Below are positions 25,309-33,736 of a stretch of DNA of 64,000 nt, one piece after another. The DNA is from Ruegeria sp. PrR005 (GTDB lineage: Bacteria > Pseudomonadota > Alphaproteobacteria > Rhodobacterales > Rhodobacteraceae), in assembly GCF_010500245.1 (NCBI RefSeq), contig NZ_JAAGOX010000013.1:1-64000 (forward strand). Direction: 5' to 3'. The notes beneath the pieces are model-generated. The model searched no databases. It was not told where the DNA came from and worked only from the letters and a program-made list of their open reading frames with translations. Numbering within the stretch: the stretch's first letter is position 1; each line of letters starts with the position of its first letter. A program made the position numbers and the translations under genes.

Positions 25309-27744
25309 TTACATGCCCCTCCGCCCGAGCGAGACCGCCCGGGCGATGTCGGCCGCGACCTGCGTCCGGGATTGCCGGAAACTCTCGGCGTCGCGGGCCA
25401 TGATGGTGACGTTGATCCCGCCGCCCGTGCCGTAGCTTTGGGCCTCGCGGCGCGAGAGCACGCGCTCGCCTCGTTGCAGGATCGCCGGAACCTCGTCGTG
25501 CCGAAGGCCGACAGCGCCGCCCGAATGCATCCGGGGCGCGGCGGCGAAGGCCATGGCCGGGACCATGCGCGAGGGCCCCGACGAGCCGACCGTGCCGCCC
25601 GCGTGCAGGATGTTGGCGAAGATCCCGCCCGCGCCGCCGAGCACGCCCGAGAGCGCGTTGGCGATTGGGCCAAGGATGAAGCGGCGCGCCGCGAGCTTCG
25701 CCAGATCGGCGATAAGAGAGGTCACCAGATCGCGGAAGTTCAGCTTGCCGGTTTTGACAAACTCCCCGACCGCGTCCTCGGCCGACTGGAAGGCGCTGAC
25801 GAGGCTCTGGCCGATATCGCCGCCGATCTCCCGCGCCCGGCTGGCATAGTCCGAGAGCGCCGCCGTCACGGCCTGCCATCCGGTCCGCGCACGCTCCGCC
25901 CCTTCGCCTGCGACGGTTCCGGCATCGCGGGCAGCACCTCCGACGCCGTTGGCCGCAGTTGCGGTGTTGTCGAGCCCGGCCGCGAGTGCATCGGCGGAGG
26001 TTGCGGCATCCGTCAGCGCGGTTTCGGCCTCGGTGCCGGACCCGGTCACGGCAGCTTTCAGCGCTTGCCAGGCGGCAAGCGGCCGGGTCGCGGCATCGGT
26101 CAGCATGCCAGCGGCCTCGCGATAGGCATCAGCACGCGCGCGCGCGTCCTCCGCCATGGCGCCGAGACCGAGATCGGGCGGTGCGATGTAGGTCCGGGAG
26201 AGCGCCGCCGAGAACGCATCGGCTGCTGCGGTACCCGCCGCCGTTGCTGCGCCCTCAAAGGGATTTTCGATCCGGCTCAGGTCGACCGGATCGAGCGTGC
26301 CGATCCGCACCCCGCCTTCGCCGGTCGCCCATTCGGGCAGCAGGGCCAGCGCGGCGTTCAGGGTCTCGATGAAGCTGTTGATGCGCGTGACGACGCCGTT
26401 CAGCATCGCCTCCACCCCGCCGATAAGCCCGTTCGCGGCCTGGTAGGCGAAATCGCCGATGGCACCCGGCAGGCTGCCCCAGATCGCCGCGGCGCCGTCA
26501 TAGGCCCCCTGGAAGATCGCGACGGTGCGGTCCCCGAAGCCCACAACGCCCGCGACGGTGCCGTCAAGCGCCGCGAGTGCGGTAGCCTTCAGCCCCTCCC
26601 ATCCAGCGGCCATTCGGGCCAGCGCGGCGTCGAGCGCGAGCCCGACCCGCGACCAGACCTCGGAAGCCAGATCGGAGAGCAGCCGGAAGGCTTCGCCAAC
26701 ACCACCCACGCGGGCGACGAATTGGGACAGCTGATAGATGAGTTCGCCCACGCCGACGATCAGTGCGCCGACGCCGGTGCGGATCAGCGCCCCGCGCAGC
26801 ACGACGAGCGCGGTGGCGAACCCACGGACCGAGAGCGCGGCAGCGGCCAAACCAGCGACCCAGCGGCCCGCGAGGAAGGTGGCGAAGGTCACGGCATAGG
26901 TGGTCAGGCGGCCGATGTTATCGAAGAGGCCGCGGATCGCGATGCCGAGCGGCCCGGTGCGGCTGGCGACAGCAGCCATGGCGTTCGCGACCGCTTCCAG
27001 CGCCGGGGCTGCGGCGACGGCCAGCTGGTTGGAGAGCCCGCGCCAGATCAGTCCGAGCCGGGAGATCGCATCGTTCGTCCGCTCGATCTGGTCGGCCTCC
27101 TGCTCGGAGACCACGACACCGAAAGCAAGCACGTCCTCCGTCGCCTGGCGCAGCGTCGCGGTGTCGATCCGGCTCATGGCGATGGAGCCTTCCTCGCCGA
27201 ACAGCTGGCCCGCGACGGCCGCGCGTTCGGCGGCGGGCACGAAGTTCTCGATGGCCGCGTTGATCGCACCCACGCGCTGGTCTAGCGGCAATGCGATCAG
27301 CTCGTTGGCCGAGAGCCCCAGCCGGTCCAGCGCATCGGCCGCGGGACCGGTCCCGGCGGCCGCCTGGCTGAGACGGCGCGTCAGATCCTTGGTGGCCTGC
27401 TCGATTCCGGACATCGACACGCCTGCCAGCTCGCCAGCCCGCTCGAGGGTCTGGATGGAAGCGACGGTGGTGCCCAGCGACTGCGCGAGCTTGGCCTGCG
27501 CATCGACGGTCTGGAGGCCCGAGTGGATCATCGCCACGCCCGCGGCGGTGGCAGCGGCGACGGCGGCAGCGGCGGCCACGCGAACCCGGCGCGAGAAGGC
27601 CGCGAGCCGGGTGTTGGCCGCTTCCATCTCCCGGCTCAGCCGTCCGAAGCCGCGCGATCCGGCTTCACCAACGCCTTCCAGTTCGGCGCGCACCTGCCGA
27701 CCACCGACCGCCGCAAGGCGGACGCTGACGCGTTTTTCAGCCAT
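25309..27744 (-). CDS. tail tape measure protein
   Basis: An 811-residue Ala/Gly-rich helical protein. The N-terminus MAEKRVSVRLAAVGGRQVRA is followed by a transmembrane-like AAAAAVAAATAAGVAM segment and the lambda-integrase-unrelated TMP pattern of long helices with hydrophobic patches near 300-330. The C-terminus has AAPRMHSGGAVGLRHDEVPA, a GG-type motif common at the end of short tape measures. Length sets tail length; 811 residues predicts a tail of roughly 120 nm at 0.15 nm per residue. It overlaps the frameshift extension of the chaperone gene by 8 bases. Confidence 0.88.
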   Translation of the reverse strand: MAEKRVSVRLAAVGGRQVRAELEGVGEAGSRGFGRLSREMEAANTRLAAFSRRVRVAAAAAVAAATAAGVAMIHSGLQTVDAQAKLAQSLGTTVASIQTLERAGELAGVSMSGIEQATKDLTRRLSQAAAGTGPAADALDRLGLSANELIALPLDQRVGAINAAIENFVPAAERAAVAGQLFGEEGSIAMSRIDTATLRQATEDVLAFGVVVSEQEADQIERTNDAISRLGLIWRGLSNQLAVAAAPALEAVANAMAAVASRTGPLGIAIRGLFDNIGRLTTYAVTFATFLAGRWVAGLAAAALSVRGFATALVVLRGALIRTGVGALIVGVGELIYQLSQFVARVGGVGEAFRLLSDLASEVWSRVGLALDAALARMAAGWEGLKATALAALDGTVAGVVGFGDRTVAIFQGAYDGAAAIWGSLPGAIGDFAYQAANGLIGGVEAMLNGVVTRINSFIETLNAALALLPEWATGEGGVRIGTLDPVDLSRIENPFEGAATAAGTAAADAFSAALSRTYIAPPDLGLGAMAEDARARADAYREAAGMLTDAATRPLAAWQALKAAVTGSGTEAETALTDAATSADALAAGLDNTATAANGVGGAARDAGTVAGEGAERARTGWQAVTAALSDYASRAREIGGDIGQSLVSAFQSAEDAVGEFVKTGKLNFRDLVTSLIADLAKLAARRFILGPIANALSGVLGGAGGIFANILHAGGTVGSSGPSRMVPAMAFAAAPRMHSGGAVGLRHDEVPAILQRGERVLSRREAQSYGTGGGINVTIMARDAESFRQSRTQVAADIARAVSLGRRGM

Positions 27745-28057
27745 TGGGGCGTTCCATCTGTTCGTTGAGTTTGGCCACCATCACCGCTTCGATGACGGGT
27801 AGCAGTTCGGCCGCTACGGCAGGCGGCACGCCGAGCGCGTCACCGAGCGCCAGCGCGGCCGACATGTCCCAGCCGATCACCGCGCCGGGCAGCACCCTAA
27901 GCTGGCCGCCGAGACGGCTGACGAGGTCCCAGACTTGCCAGCCTTCATGCGTCAGGGGCCGGTTCAGCCGCGCCGGGCAGTCCGGGCAGGCTTTCGCGCA
28001 GGCGTCGCAGTATCGGTCGCCCCCACCGAAGGACCAGTCGGCGAGAGCGCGGAGGCG
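27737..28057 (-). CDS. tail chaperone frameshift extension (T-like part)
   Basis: This stretch upstream of the tape measure has an open frame of about 106 codons but no start codon. It is the -1 frame relative to the preceding chaperone gene and becomes readable at the slippery heptamer at 28063-28057. The product contains a Cys-rich knot (YCDACAKACPDCPARLNRP) and then THEGWQVWDLVSRLGGQL and VIGWDMSAALALGDALG, which resemble small tail-assembly proteins found before tape measures. By analogy with lambda G/GT it would be made only as the C-terminal part of a fusion. Expression by frameshift is inferred; the open frame and slip site are seen. Confidence 0.6.
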   Translation of the reverse strand, partial: RLRALADWSFGGGDRYCDACAKACPDCPARLNRPLTHEGWQVWDLVSRLGGQLRVLPGAVIGWDMSAALALGDALGVPPAVAAELLPVIEAVMVAKLNEQMERPNG

Positions 28058-28401
28058 TTTTTTTCCTGCTCCAGCAGCAAGCCCTTCGAGACGTAGGTCA
28101 TCTGGAAGGCCTCGAAGATCGGCCAGACATCGAGCAGCGCGTCAATGGCGTCAGGGCTGGGATCGATCGGCTTGCCGTCCGCATCGCCGATGCCCTCCCA
28201 AGCGAGCACCGCCCGCCGCGCAAGCGCCTTGGCGAAGGCCACTGCGCGTTCCTCGTCGGAAGCCTCGTCCGGCACCGCCTCAACGGCGGGGTCGCCGCGG
28301 GTCGCCACCATGAGCGCGGTGGTCAGCGGGCGCAGCTGCACGCGGACGCCAGGGGCGAGGTCATGCCAGCGGGGCGCATTGGTCAGGTCGAGCGTCAGCA
28401 T
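27964..28401 (-). CDS. tail assembly chaperone (G-like)
   Basis: A 145-residue protein starting MLTLDLTNAPRWHDLAPGV, with an acidic helical body. It lies between tail tube and tape measure, where tail assembly chaperones sit. Near its 3' end codons GAA AAA AAC form the slippery heptamer A AAA AAC; without a shift, translation ends after the basic tail ARKPARTARRG. With a -1 shift it continues into the frame ending at 27737. ATG 28401 overlaps the tail-tube stop (TGATG). Confidence 0.75.
   Translation of the reverse strand: MLTLDLTNAPRWHDLAPGVRVQLRPLTTALMVATRGDPAVEAVPDEASDEERAVAFAKALARRAVLAWEGIGDADGKPIDPSPDAIDALLDVWPIFEAFQMTYVSKGLLLEQEKNASALSPTGPSVGATDTATPARKPARTARRG
28057..28063 (-). promoter_or_regulatory. 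A AAA AAC slippery heptamer, candidate -1 frameshift site
   Basis: On the minus strand the bases read A AAA AAC in phase with the chaperone gene, a classic X XXY YYZ -1 slippery sequence. Codon AAC is the 115th of the chaperone gene counted from ATG 28401. The -1 frame is open from here to 27737. I did not find an obvious stimulatory hairpin by eye, though the downstream sequence is GC-rich. Confidence 0.6.
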
Positions 28402-29339
28402 CAATACGTCTCCACATCGTTCACGAGGGTTGCGGTGCACATCCGGCCGACGGTGCTGTCGCGGGCGGCCTGCCAGTCGAAGGTGGCCTGCACGCCCTGC
28501 GGCCCAGAAATCTCGATACGCGGGCGCGGCAGGTAGACGGCATGCACGGTGAAGGTGAAGCTCTCGCCCGACGGCAGGACGTAGGCGAATTCCAACTCGC
28601 AGGGATCGCCATTGATCGCCTGCGTCACCAGCGTGCTGTCGGCGAACCGAACCTCGATGGATCCCGTCAACGCGGCGATGGACGGGTCCGCGCCATCGAT
28701 GCGGCCGTCCGAACGAATGGTTTCGATCCGGTCGAGGTTGTTGGCATAGGTGATGTCGGCCGAAACGACGTTGCCGAGGGAAGTGCCATTGCGGGTGATC
28801 GCCCCGTTGAAATGCCCGAAGCGTTTCAGCTCCAGCGCGGCGGGTGTCCCGGCACTTGTGGTTGTTCCCACCGTCTCGCCCTGCGCCACCAGCCGGGCGG
28901 TCGCGGTCAGCAGGCCAGACCGCTGCATCTGCCAGGTGATCTGGTCGAGCACACAGCCCGAATACATGGCGTAGCGCGGCACCTCGGGCATGCCGGTCTC
29001 GATGGAAAGGCTCGGCAGCGTCCAGGCACCCGACTGGAACTCATGCGTCCAGGGGCCGGTGCCGGTGGTAGTCGGCGCGCCGAAGGCCGCCTTAAACCAG
29101 AAGCCAAAGGCCTCCGCGTCGAGCGGCACGACGACATCGCCGTCCGCCGTCACCGCGTCCTTGATCGGCGCCAGCGGATCGCGGCCGTAGCCGAGAAGCT
29201 CGGAGTTCAAGAGCGGCTGCTCTGCGCCGAGCGTGGTGCTGGCGAAGGGCATCTTGGTGAAGCCGCCTGCGGGCGGCGTGCCATAGACGGTCTCGAACGC
29301 AAGCGCCATCTGCGCCCGCGCCCCTTGGGCTCGTGCCAT
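28401..29339 (-). CDS. phage tail tube (major tail) protein
   Basis: A 312-residue protein starting MARAQGARAQMALAFETVYG, a pattern shared by tail-tube proteins of Rhodobacterales siphoviruses (FETVYGTPPAGGFTKMPF). The rest is beta-rich, with VPLDAEAFGFWFKAAFGAPT and GSIEVRFADSTL. It assembles as rings around the tape measure. Position between the tail completion protein and the chaperone supports the call. Confidence 0.82.
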   Translation of the reverse strand: MARAQGARAQMALAFETVYGTPPAGGFTKMPFASTTLGAEQPLLNSELLGYGRDPLAPIKDAVTADGDVVVPLDAEAFGFWFKAAFGAPTTTGTGPWTHEFQSGAWTLPSLSIETGMPEVPRYAMYSGCVLDQITWQMQRSGLLTATARLVAQGETVGTTTSAGTPAALELKRFGHFNGAITRNGTSLGNVVSADITYANNLDRIETIRSDGRIDGADPSIAALTGSIEVRFADSTLVTQAINGDPCELEFAYVLPSGESFTFTVHAVYLPRPRIEISGPQGVQATFDWQAARDSTVGRMCTATLVNDVETY

Positions 29340-29363
29340 GGTGTTCTCCTCGGGTTGTCGGGG

Positions 29364-29783
29364 TCAGCCGAGCGGGTCGGCCGTGGTGTAGTGAAGGGCG
29401 ACCGAGATCACGGCCGCCTTCAGGCTGGCCGCGCCGTCGACCGGCAGATCGACTGGCTTCGGCGCTTCCGCCTCGAGCCAGTCGCAGAGGCCGCCAAGCG
29501 TGCGGTCGGCCGCGAGCGCCGTGCCGATGCTGGCGGTCAGCGTGTCGAAGGCGGCGTCGCGGGCGGCGCCCTGCACAACCGCCTCGATCTCCGCCCGGTG
29601 CTGGTAGTGGTAGGCCAGAGGCGACAACGTGACCTCGGGCTCCCCCGGCTCGCCATCGCGCAGGATCAGCAGGCCCTCGGCCGGGACACGCTCGGGCAGC
29701 ACCTCGCCGCGAAGGGCGGTGGCGGGCAGCGCCGATAGCCGCGCGTGCAGCGCGGAGAGGATGGTTTCGCGAGGCGTGGGCAT
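29364..29783 (-). CDS. tail completion / minor tail protein
   Basis: A 139-residue protein beginning MPTPRETILSALHARLSAL and containing LILRDGEPGEPEVTLSPLAY and YYQH-like YHYQHRAEIEAVVQ. Proteins of this size and pattern lie directly upstream of the tail tube gene and cap the tail or join it to the head; databases often mislabel them as acyl-CoA transferases. It is the last minus-strand gene before the opposite-strand insert at 29868-30350. Confidence 0.65.
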   Translation of the reverse strand: MPTPRETILSALHARLSALPATALRGEVLPERVPAEGLLILRDGEPGEPEVTLSPLAYHYQHRAEIEAVVQGAARDAAFDTLTASIGTALAADRTLGGLCDWLEAEAPKPVDLPVDGAASLKAAVISVALHYTTADPLG

Positions 29784-29805
29784 GCGGAAAACCCTTGGAG
29801 ATGCG

Positions 29806-29834
29806 TTGCGAGCTCTTCGCGCTCCGCCTATTCA
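29806..29834 (+). promoter_or_regulatory. candidate sigma-70 promoter of the moron gene
   Basis: TTGCGA (29806-29811) and TATTCA (29829-29834) are separated by exactly 17 bases, 33 bases before the TTG start of the plus-strand gene. A private promoter is what defines a moron in a prophage late operon. Confidence 0.4.
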
Positions 29835-29867
29835 GAAGTTTCAACCAGGAGTATTGGAGATCATCTT

Positions 29868-30350
29868 TTGTCAGAAAAACAAAACCATGCGGCAGAAGAC
29901 GCGCGAGAGATCTGGAACATTCTTCAGACAGCAAAATGCATGGCCCGCTATGACAAGATCAGCCACGAAATCCTAGCTGAAATCCTGGTCGCGATCGCAA
30001 CGGGCGGCGAGGTCATTGGTGGCAACAACCGCGGATCGGATGTTCGCTCTCCGCAATTTGGTCTCATTGAGGTAAAATCTCGGATCCTTGGCACAGATGG
30101 CCCTTATCCCCGCGTTTCGCTGAAGCAGCACAATCTCGACAAGGCGCAGTGGTTCGCGGCTATACGATGGGACCGCAATTATACTCTCTACGACGCTGTC
30201 ATGCTGCCCAAGCTTGTCGCTCAGGGACTCTACGAGAAGAAGAGGCAGTCATCCGGGTTGGCTCACATCAGCTGGGCTGATTGGTCGTCAGTTGCTGGTG
30301 CAAAGAACATTCGGGCTGCATGCGAATCTGTAATGCAGGGGTTGTGTTAG
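29868..30350 (+). CDS. opposite-strand moron of unknown function, nuclease-like motif
   Basis: A 160-residue protein encoded against the direction of the tail operon. The start is taken as TTG 29868 because GGAG lies 8 bases upstream; an ATG occurs only later at MARYDKISHE. The sequence has GGEVIGGNNRGSDVRSPQFG followed by LIEVKSRIL, which resembles the D...ExK core of PD-(D/E)XK nucleases, and a basic QHNLDKAQWFAAIRWDR block. Its stop overlaps the stop of the DUF6441 gene tail to tail. Base composition is visibly lower in GC than its neighbours, and it has its own promoter-like sequence, so it was probably acquired separately. I do not recognise a family; a nuclease or exclusion function is inference. 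Confidence 0.7.
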   Translation: MSEKQNHAAEDAREIWNILQTAKCMARYDKISHEILAEILVAIATGGEVIGGNNRGSDVRSPQFGLIEVKSRILGTDGPYPRVSLKQHNLDKAQWFAAIRWDRNYTLYDAVMLPKLVAQGLYEKKRQSSGLAHISWADWSSVAGAKNIRAACESVMQGLC

Positions 30351-30976
30351 AACCGCTGATCCACCCAGTTCACGACGATCAGCCCTGACACGCTGTCCAA
30401 CGCCCGGTCTGCATCCCGCGCGAGGTCCAGCCGCTTCGGCAGCTTCACCTGCGGCACCAGAAGGAAGATCGGCGCGGTGACCTTGCCGCGCCCGGTCTTT
30501 GAGCGCGACACCACCGCCTGACCTTTCGTGTTCAGGCGTCCTTCCGCTACCAGCAGGCTCGGGCCTGTCCGGCGATAGACGAAGCGCAGACGCAGGCCGC
30601 GTCGCCGTTCCCATTCGCCGGGCGTGATTCTGCCACCGCGCAGGGACTTGCCCGCGGCAGCTAGCGGGATGGCGAGCCAGAACCCGTTTTTCGAGCGGAT
30701 CAACGGGCCGGTGTCATGCGCGCCAACGATTACCGGTGCTTGCGACCATACCAACGCGGCGGCGTCGAGGCTTTCGCCCGACTTCGGAAACGTCTGGCTG
30801 CGGATCGTGTTGGCAAGGCGTGTGCCGAGCCCTGCGCCGGTGACCTGCAAGCGCCAAGCGGCCTTCAGCCCAGTCCCGGCCTCGCGCATCGCAGCGGTCA
30901 CCGCGTGCTCCCCCGCTGCCACCTCCGCCTGCATCATCGCGACGATGTCAGGATCGATGTCGAGCTTCAGTTTCAT
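30347..30976 (-). CDS. DUF6441-type head-tail protein
   Basis: A 209-residue protein starting MKLKLDIDPDIVAMMQAEVA, with TGLKAAWRLQVTGAGLGTRL and a conserved FYRRTGP-like FVYRRTGPSLL region. It matches the DUF6441 type seen between head-tail joining and tail completion genes. A structural role as a neck or tail-terminator component is inferred from position. It is separated from the next structural gene by the opposite-strand moron. Confidence 0.7.
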   Translation of the reverse strand: MKLKLDIDPDIVAMMQAEVAAGEHAVTAAMREAGTGLKAAWRLQVTGAGLGTRLANTIRSQTFPKSGESLDAAALVWSQAPVIVGAHDTGPLIRSKNGFWLAIPLAAAGKSLRGGRITPGEWERRRGLRLRFVYRRTGPSLLVAEGRLNTKGQAVVSRSKTGRGKVTAPIFLLVPQVKLPKRLDLARDADRALDSVSGLIVVNWVDQRF

Positions 30977-31284
30977 GTGGGCCTCAGATCCACGGTCCAG
31001 ACCAGCCGCTCGCGGTCGCGGACGGGCTCGCCCTGGATGAGGAAGGCTTCGCCCTCGATCTCGATACGATCACCGGGACGCGGGTTCGCAACCTCGGCCA
31101 CTCGCAGGTCGATCCTCGTGGTCTCGGACCAGAGCCGCGCATCGCCGAAGTCGGTGATGGCATCCGCGCGCCGGGCGACGACGCGCACCAGAACGGGCGC
31201 GCCGCCCTCGGGCATGTAGATAGCATCCCTGCCAATATTCGGATCGGCAAAAAGCGCGTCCACGGCAGCGGCGAAGGCAATCAT
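30973..31284 (-). CDS. head-tail joining protein
   Basis: A 103-residue protein: MIAFAAAVDALFADPNIGRD, then AIYMPEGGAPVLVRVVARRA, then a beta-rich end GDRIEIEGEAFLIQGEPVRD. Size, fold pattern and position after the DUF2190 gene fit the lambda gpFII/head-tail joining group. It overlaps both neighbours by about 4 bases or less. Confidence 0.7.
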   Translation of the reverse strand: MIAFAAAVDALFADPNIGRDAIYMPEGGAPVLVRVVARRADAITDFGDARLWSETTRIDLRVAEVANPRPGDRIEIEGEAFLIQGEPVRDRERLVWTVDLRPT

Positions 31285-31619
31285 CAGAAGCTGCCGTTGA
31301 GCCGCACCCGGCCGATGGTATCACCGGCCCCACCCGCGACTGCCTCAATGGCGACGCCGATCAGCGTGTTCGAGGTGGCCACGTTGGTGGTGCGCTTGTT
31401 GGTGTCGTCCCAATAGATTTTCGCGCCGGCCGTCCAGGCCTGCGAGCCGATCTTGGTGATGTCGAAGACGCCGGTGAGCGCGGCCTCGACGGTTTCGCCG
31501 AGGGCGGCAGTGCCTGCCGCTACGCCGAAGATGGAACCGACGAGCAGGCCATCGCCGGAGGCGACGGCGTAGGGGGCGATCAGGGTGATGGTGTCGCCGG
31601 GCTGGACGAAGTTTTTCAT
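31284..31619 (-). CDS. DUF2190-type capsid protein
   Basis: A 111-residue protein starting MKNFVQPGDTITLIAPYAVA with SGDGLLVGSIFGVAAG and TGVFDITKIGSQAWTAGAKI. This is the DUF2190 pattern, found next to major capsid genes and thought to be a decoration or stabilisation protein. The stop overlaps the start of the joining gene. GGGGTGATCC-type sequence precedes ATG 31619. Confidence 0.82.
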   Translation of the reverse strand: MKNFVQPGDTITLIAPYAVASGDGLLVGSIFGVAAGTAALGETVEAALTGVFDITKIGSQAWTAGAKIYWDDTNKRTTNVATSNTLIGVAIEAVAGGAGDTIGRVRLNGSF

Positions 31620-31695
31620 GGGGGTGATCCTCGTGGAAAGACGAAGGGCGGCCCATCAGGACCGCCCGCGTGTCAGGGTTCAGGATGGGTGCGCC

Positions 31696-33732
31696 TTACG
31701 CGCCCGGGTTCTTGTAGAGGCCGCGCCAGTCGATGGCCTTGGCGCCGAAGTCGAGGCGGCACTTGATTTCGACGCCGTCGACATCGAAGCCGTTGCGGGT
31801 CTCGATATAGGCGCCCTGCTGGCCCTCGAGATAGGCGTATTCGATGGTGTCGATCTGGTTCGGGCTCGCCGCCAGATACCAGGCGGTGGCGCTGGCGGCA
31901 TCGAGGCGCGGCTCGCTGATCGGCGAGAGCGTGCGGATCGATTGCGGCACCACGCTGGAGGTGGCGGCAGGCACGAGGTTCTGCGCGACCAGCTGCTCGG
32001 CCTTCAGCTCCAGCGCGGCGGGCACGATCAGGAAGGCGGGGCGGATGTTCAGCACCGTCTTCTTGTCGAGGCCCGTCTGCAGCGCCATCGCCGCACGGGC
32101 CGCGCCCACCGCATCGACGGCCAGCGCTGCGCCAGTGCCCGCGAGGTTCTTGTGGTTGGCGTGGAACAGCGCCGTGCCATCGGCCATCGCCGGGTTCGCG
32201 GTGATGATCCCCCAGACGACATCGCTTTCCAGCTGGGCGATGGAATTGCCGTACATCGCCGGGATACGCGTGAAGGCATCGAGATCGTCATTGATCAGCA
32301 CCTGCCGGGTGATCGCGACCACGCGCCCATAGGTCTTGACCTTGTAGCTCTCCTTGCTCTCGCCCAGCGTCCCGCGCTTGAACTCGCCGCTCTCGCCAAC
32401 TTCGAGCAGTTGCGGCGCTTCGCCGAGCTGGACCCGGTGCATCGCCTTGAAGTCGGTGGCCAGCACCTGGCGGCAGAAGAGCGCGAAGGTGCGGGGATAG
32501 GCGTCATAGGCCTGCCGCAGGGTCTTGTTGGTGACGGCCGACAGGATCTCGGGGAAGTCCGAGGTCGAGTGCAGCGCGCGCGTCGCCACCTCGTCGCGCG
32601 AGAGACCGCGCGTGTTCACCCCGGCATTGCCGAGGCTTTCGCGGGCCAGTTCCAAGAGCGTCATGCCGCGGTACTGGCGCGCGGCATCCTCCAGCGGGAA
32701 CAGCGTAGGGCTGTAGCGGTGCAAGAGCGCGTTCGCCACCGCGTCGCGGCGGGTGATGCGCTCGTCCCGGCCGCCGAGGGGGACGGAGACATGCGGGAAG
32801 GTTCGGGTCTCGTCGGACTTCGCGGCGACCTGGTCCAGGATCAGGCGGCGGGACTCGTCCACGCTGATCCCGCGTTTCACCAGATCCTCGGCGAAGCTGC
32901 GCTCAAGGTTCAGCCGCCCGGCCAGATCGTAAATCGTAGAGACGCGGTCGCGCTCGACCTCGCGGGCACGGGTCGCGATGGCCTCGATGTCGGGAGCCTC
33001 GGGCTTGGGGGCCTTGGGCTGGCTGCGCGTCTCTGCCGCGCGCGTTTGCGCCTCGGCCGCGCCGGTCTTGTCGTCGGGCATGGTGATCTCCTCGGTCGCT
33101 GCCGTATCGGTTGTGTCGTCGGCCGGGGCGGCCGGGGTCGTCTTGTCGGTCATCGGGGATGCTCCTTCGCTGGTTTCGGCGTCCCGGCGATGGAGGACGC
33201 AGTCGTGGTGTTCGCCCTTGGAACGGAAGCCCGCGGCGGGGTCGGCGCCGACCGGCACGGCCGAAATCTCGAACGGGGTCCAATCGACCGCCCGCCAAAG
33301 CTCGCGCCCGCCATCGGGTTTCGAGATGTCGAAGCGGTGGACCTGGTAGCCGATCGAGACCGCCCGGATGTGCCCGGCCTGGATGTCGCGCCAGATCGGC
33401 TCGACGTCGGCGCGCTCACTGATCCGGACCTGCGCGACGCCGCGCCCGTTCTCGATCCGCACTGAGCCGGGCACGACCGAGCCGATGACGGCGTCGAGCG
33501 TGTCGATCTCGTGCACCTTCAGGAACGGCGCGCCCGCGTTCAGCCGTTCGAGCCTCACATGGGCCGGGTCGAGGCTCAGTTCCTCGTCATAGGGCTCGCC
33601 GAAGAAGCTGGCGCGACGAACGCGGGCGCCCGCCGACCAGATCACCTCGACGGTGCGCGCGTCGTTGTCGACGCTGTTTGGCGCAAGCTCCGCCGACCGG
33701 CGCAGGGCCGGCAGTTCGATCATTGTGTCCAT
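31696..33732 (-). CDS. prohead protease fused to major capsid protein
   Basis: A 678-residue fusion. Residues about 1-165 form a U35/HK97-type prohead protease, with likely catalytic His74 in KVHEIDTLD and Ser126 in HIRAVSIGYQ. A linker rich in Thr/Ala/Asp and a charged helical delta-like segment (about 195-300) follow. From about 320 to the end is a gpT-like/HK97-fold major capsid protein (ITRRDAVANALLHRYSPTLF to LDFGAKAIDWRGLYKNPGA). The internal segment probably acts as scaffold and is removed by the protease. One open frame covers both, and no internal start has a strong ribosome-binding site. Confidence 0.88.
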   Translation of the reverse strand: MDTMIELPALRRSAELAPNSVDNDARTVEVIWSAGARVRRASFFGEPYDEELSLDPAHVRLERLNAGAPFLKVHEIDTLDAVIGSVVPGSVRIENGRGVAQVRISERADVEPIWRDIQAGHIRAVSIGYQVHRFDISKPDGGRELWRAVDWTPFEISAVPVGADPAAGFRSKGEHHDCVLHRRDAETSEGASPMTDKTTPAAPADDTTDTAATEEITMPDDKTGAAEAQTRAAETRSQPKAPKPEAPDIEAIATRAREVERDRVSTIYDLAGRLNLERSFAEDLVKRGISVDESRRLILDQVAAKSDETRTFPHVSVPLGGRDERITRRDAVANALLHRYSPTLFPLEDAARQYRGMTLLELARESLGNAGVNTRGLSRDEVATRALHSTSDFPEILSAVTNKTLRQAYDAYPRTFALFCRQVLATDFKAMHRVQLGEAPQLLEVGESGEFKRGTLGESKESYKVKTYGRVVAITRQVLINDDLDAFTRIPAMYGNSIAQLESDVVWGIITANPAMADGTALFHANHKNLAGTGAALAVDAVGAARAAMALQTGLDKKTVLNIRPAFLIVPAALELKAEQLVAQNLVPAATSSVVPQSIRTLSPISEPRLDAASATAWYLAASPNQIDTIEYAYLEGQQGAYIETRNGFDVDGVEIKCRLDFGAKAIDWRGLYKNPGA

Positions 33733-33736
33733 GGGG

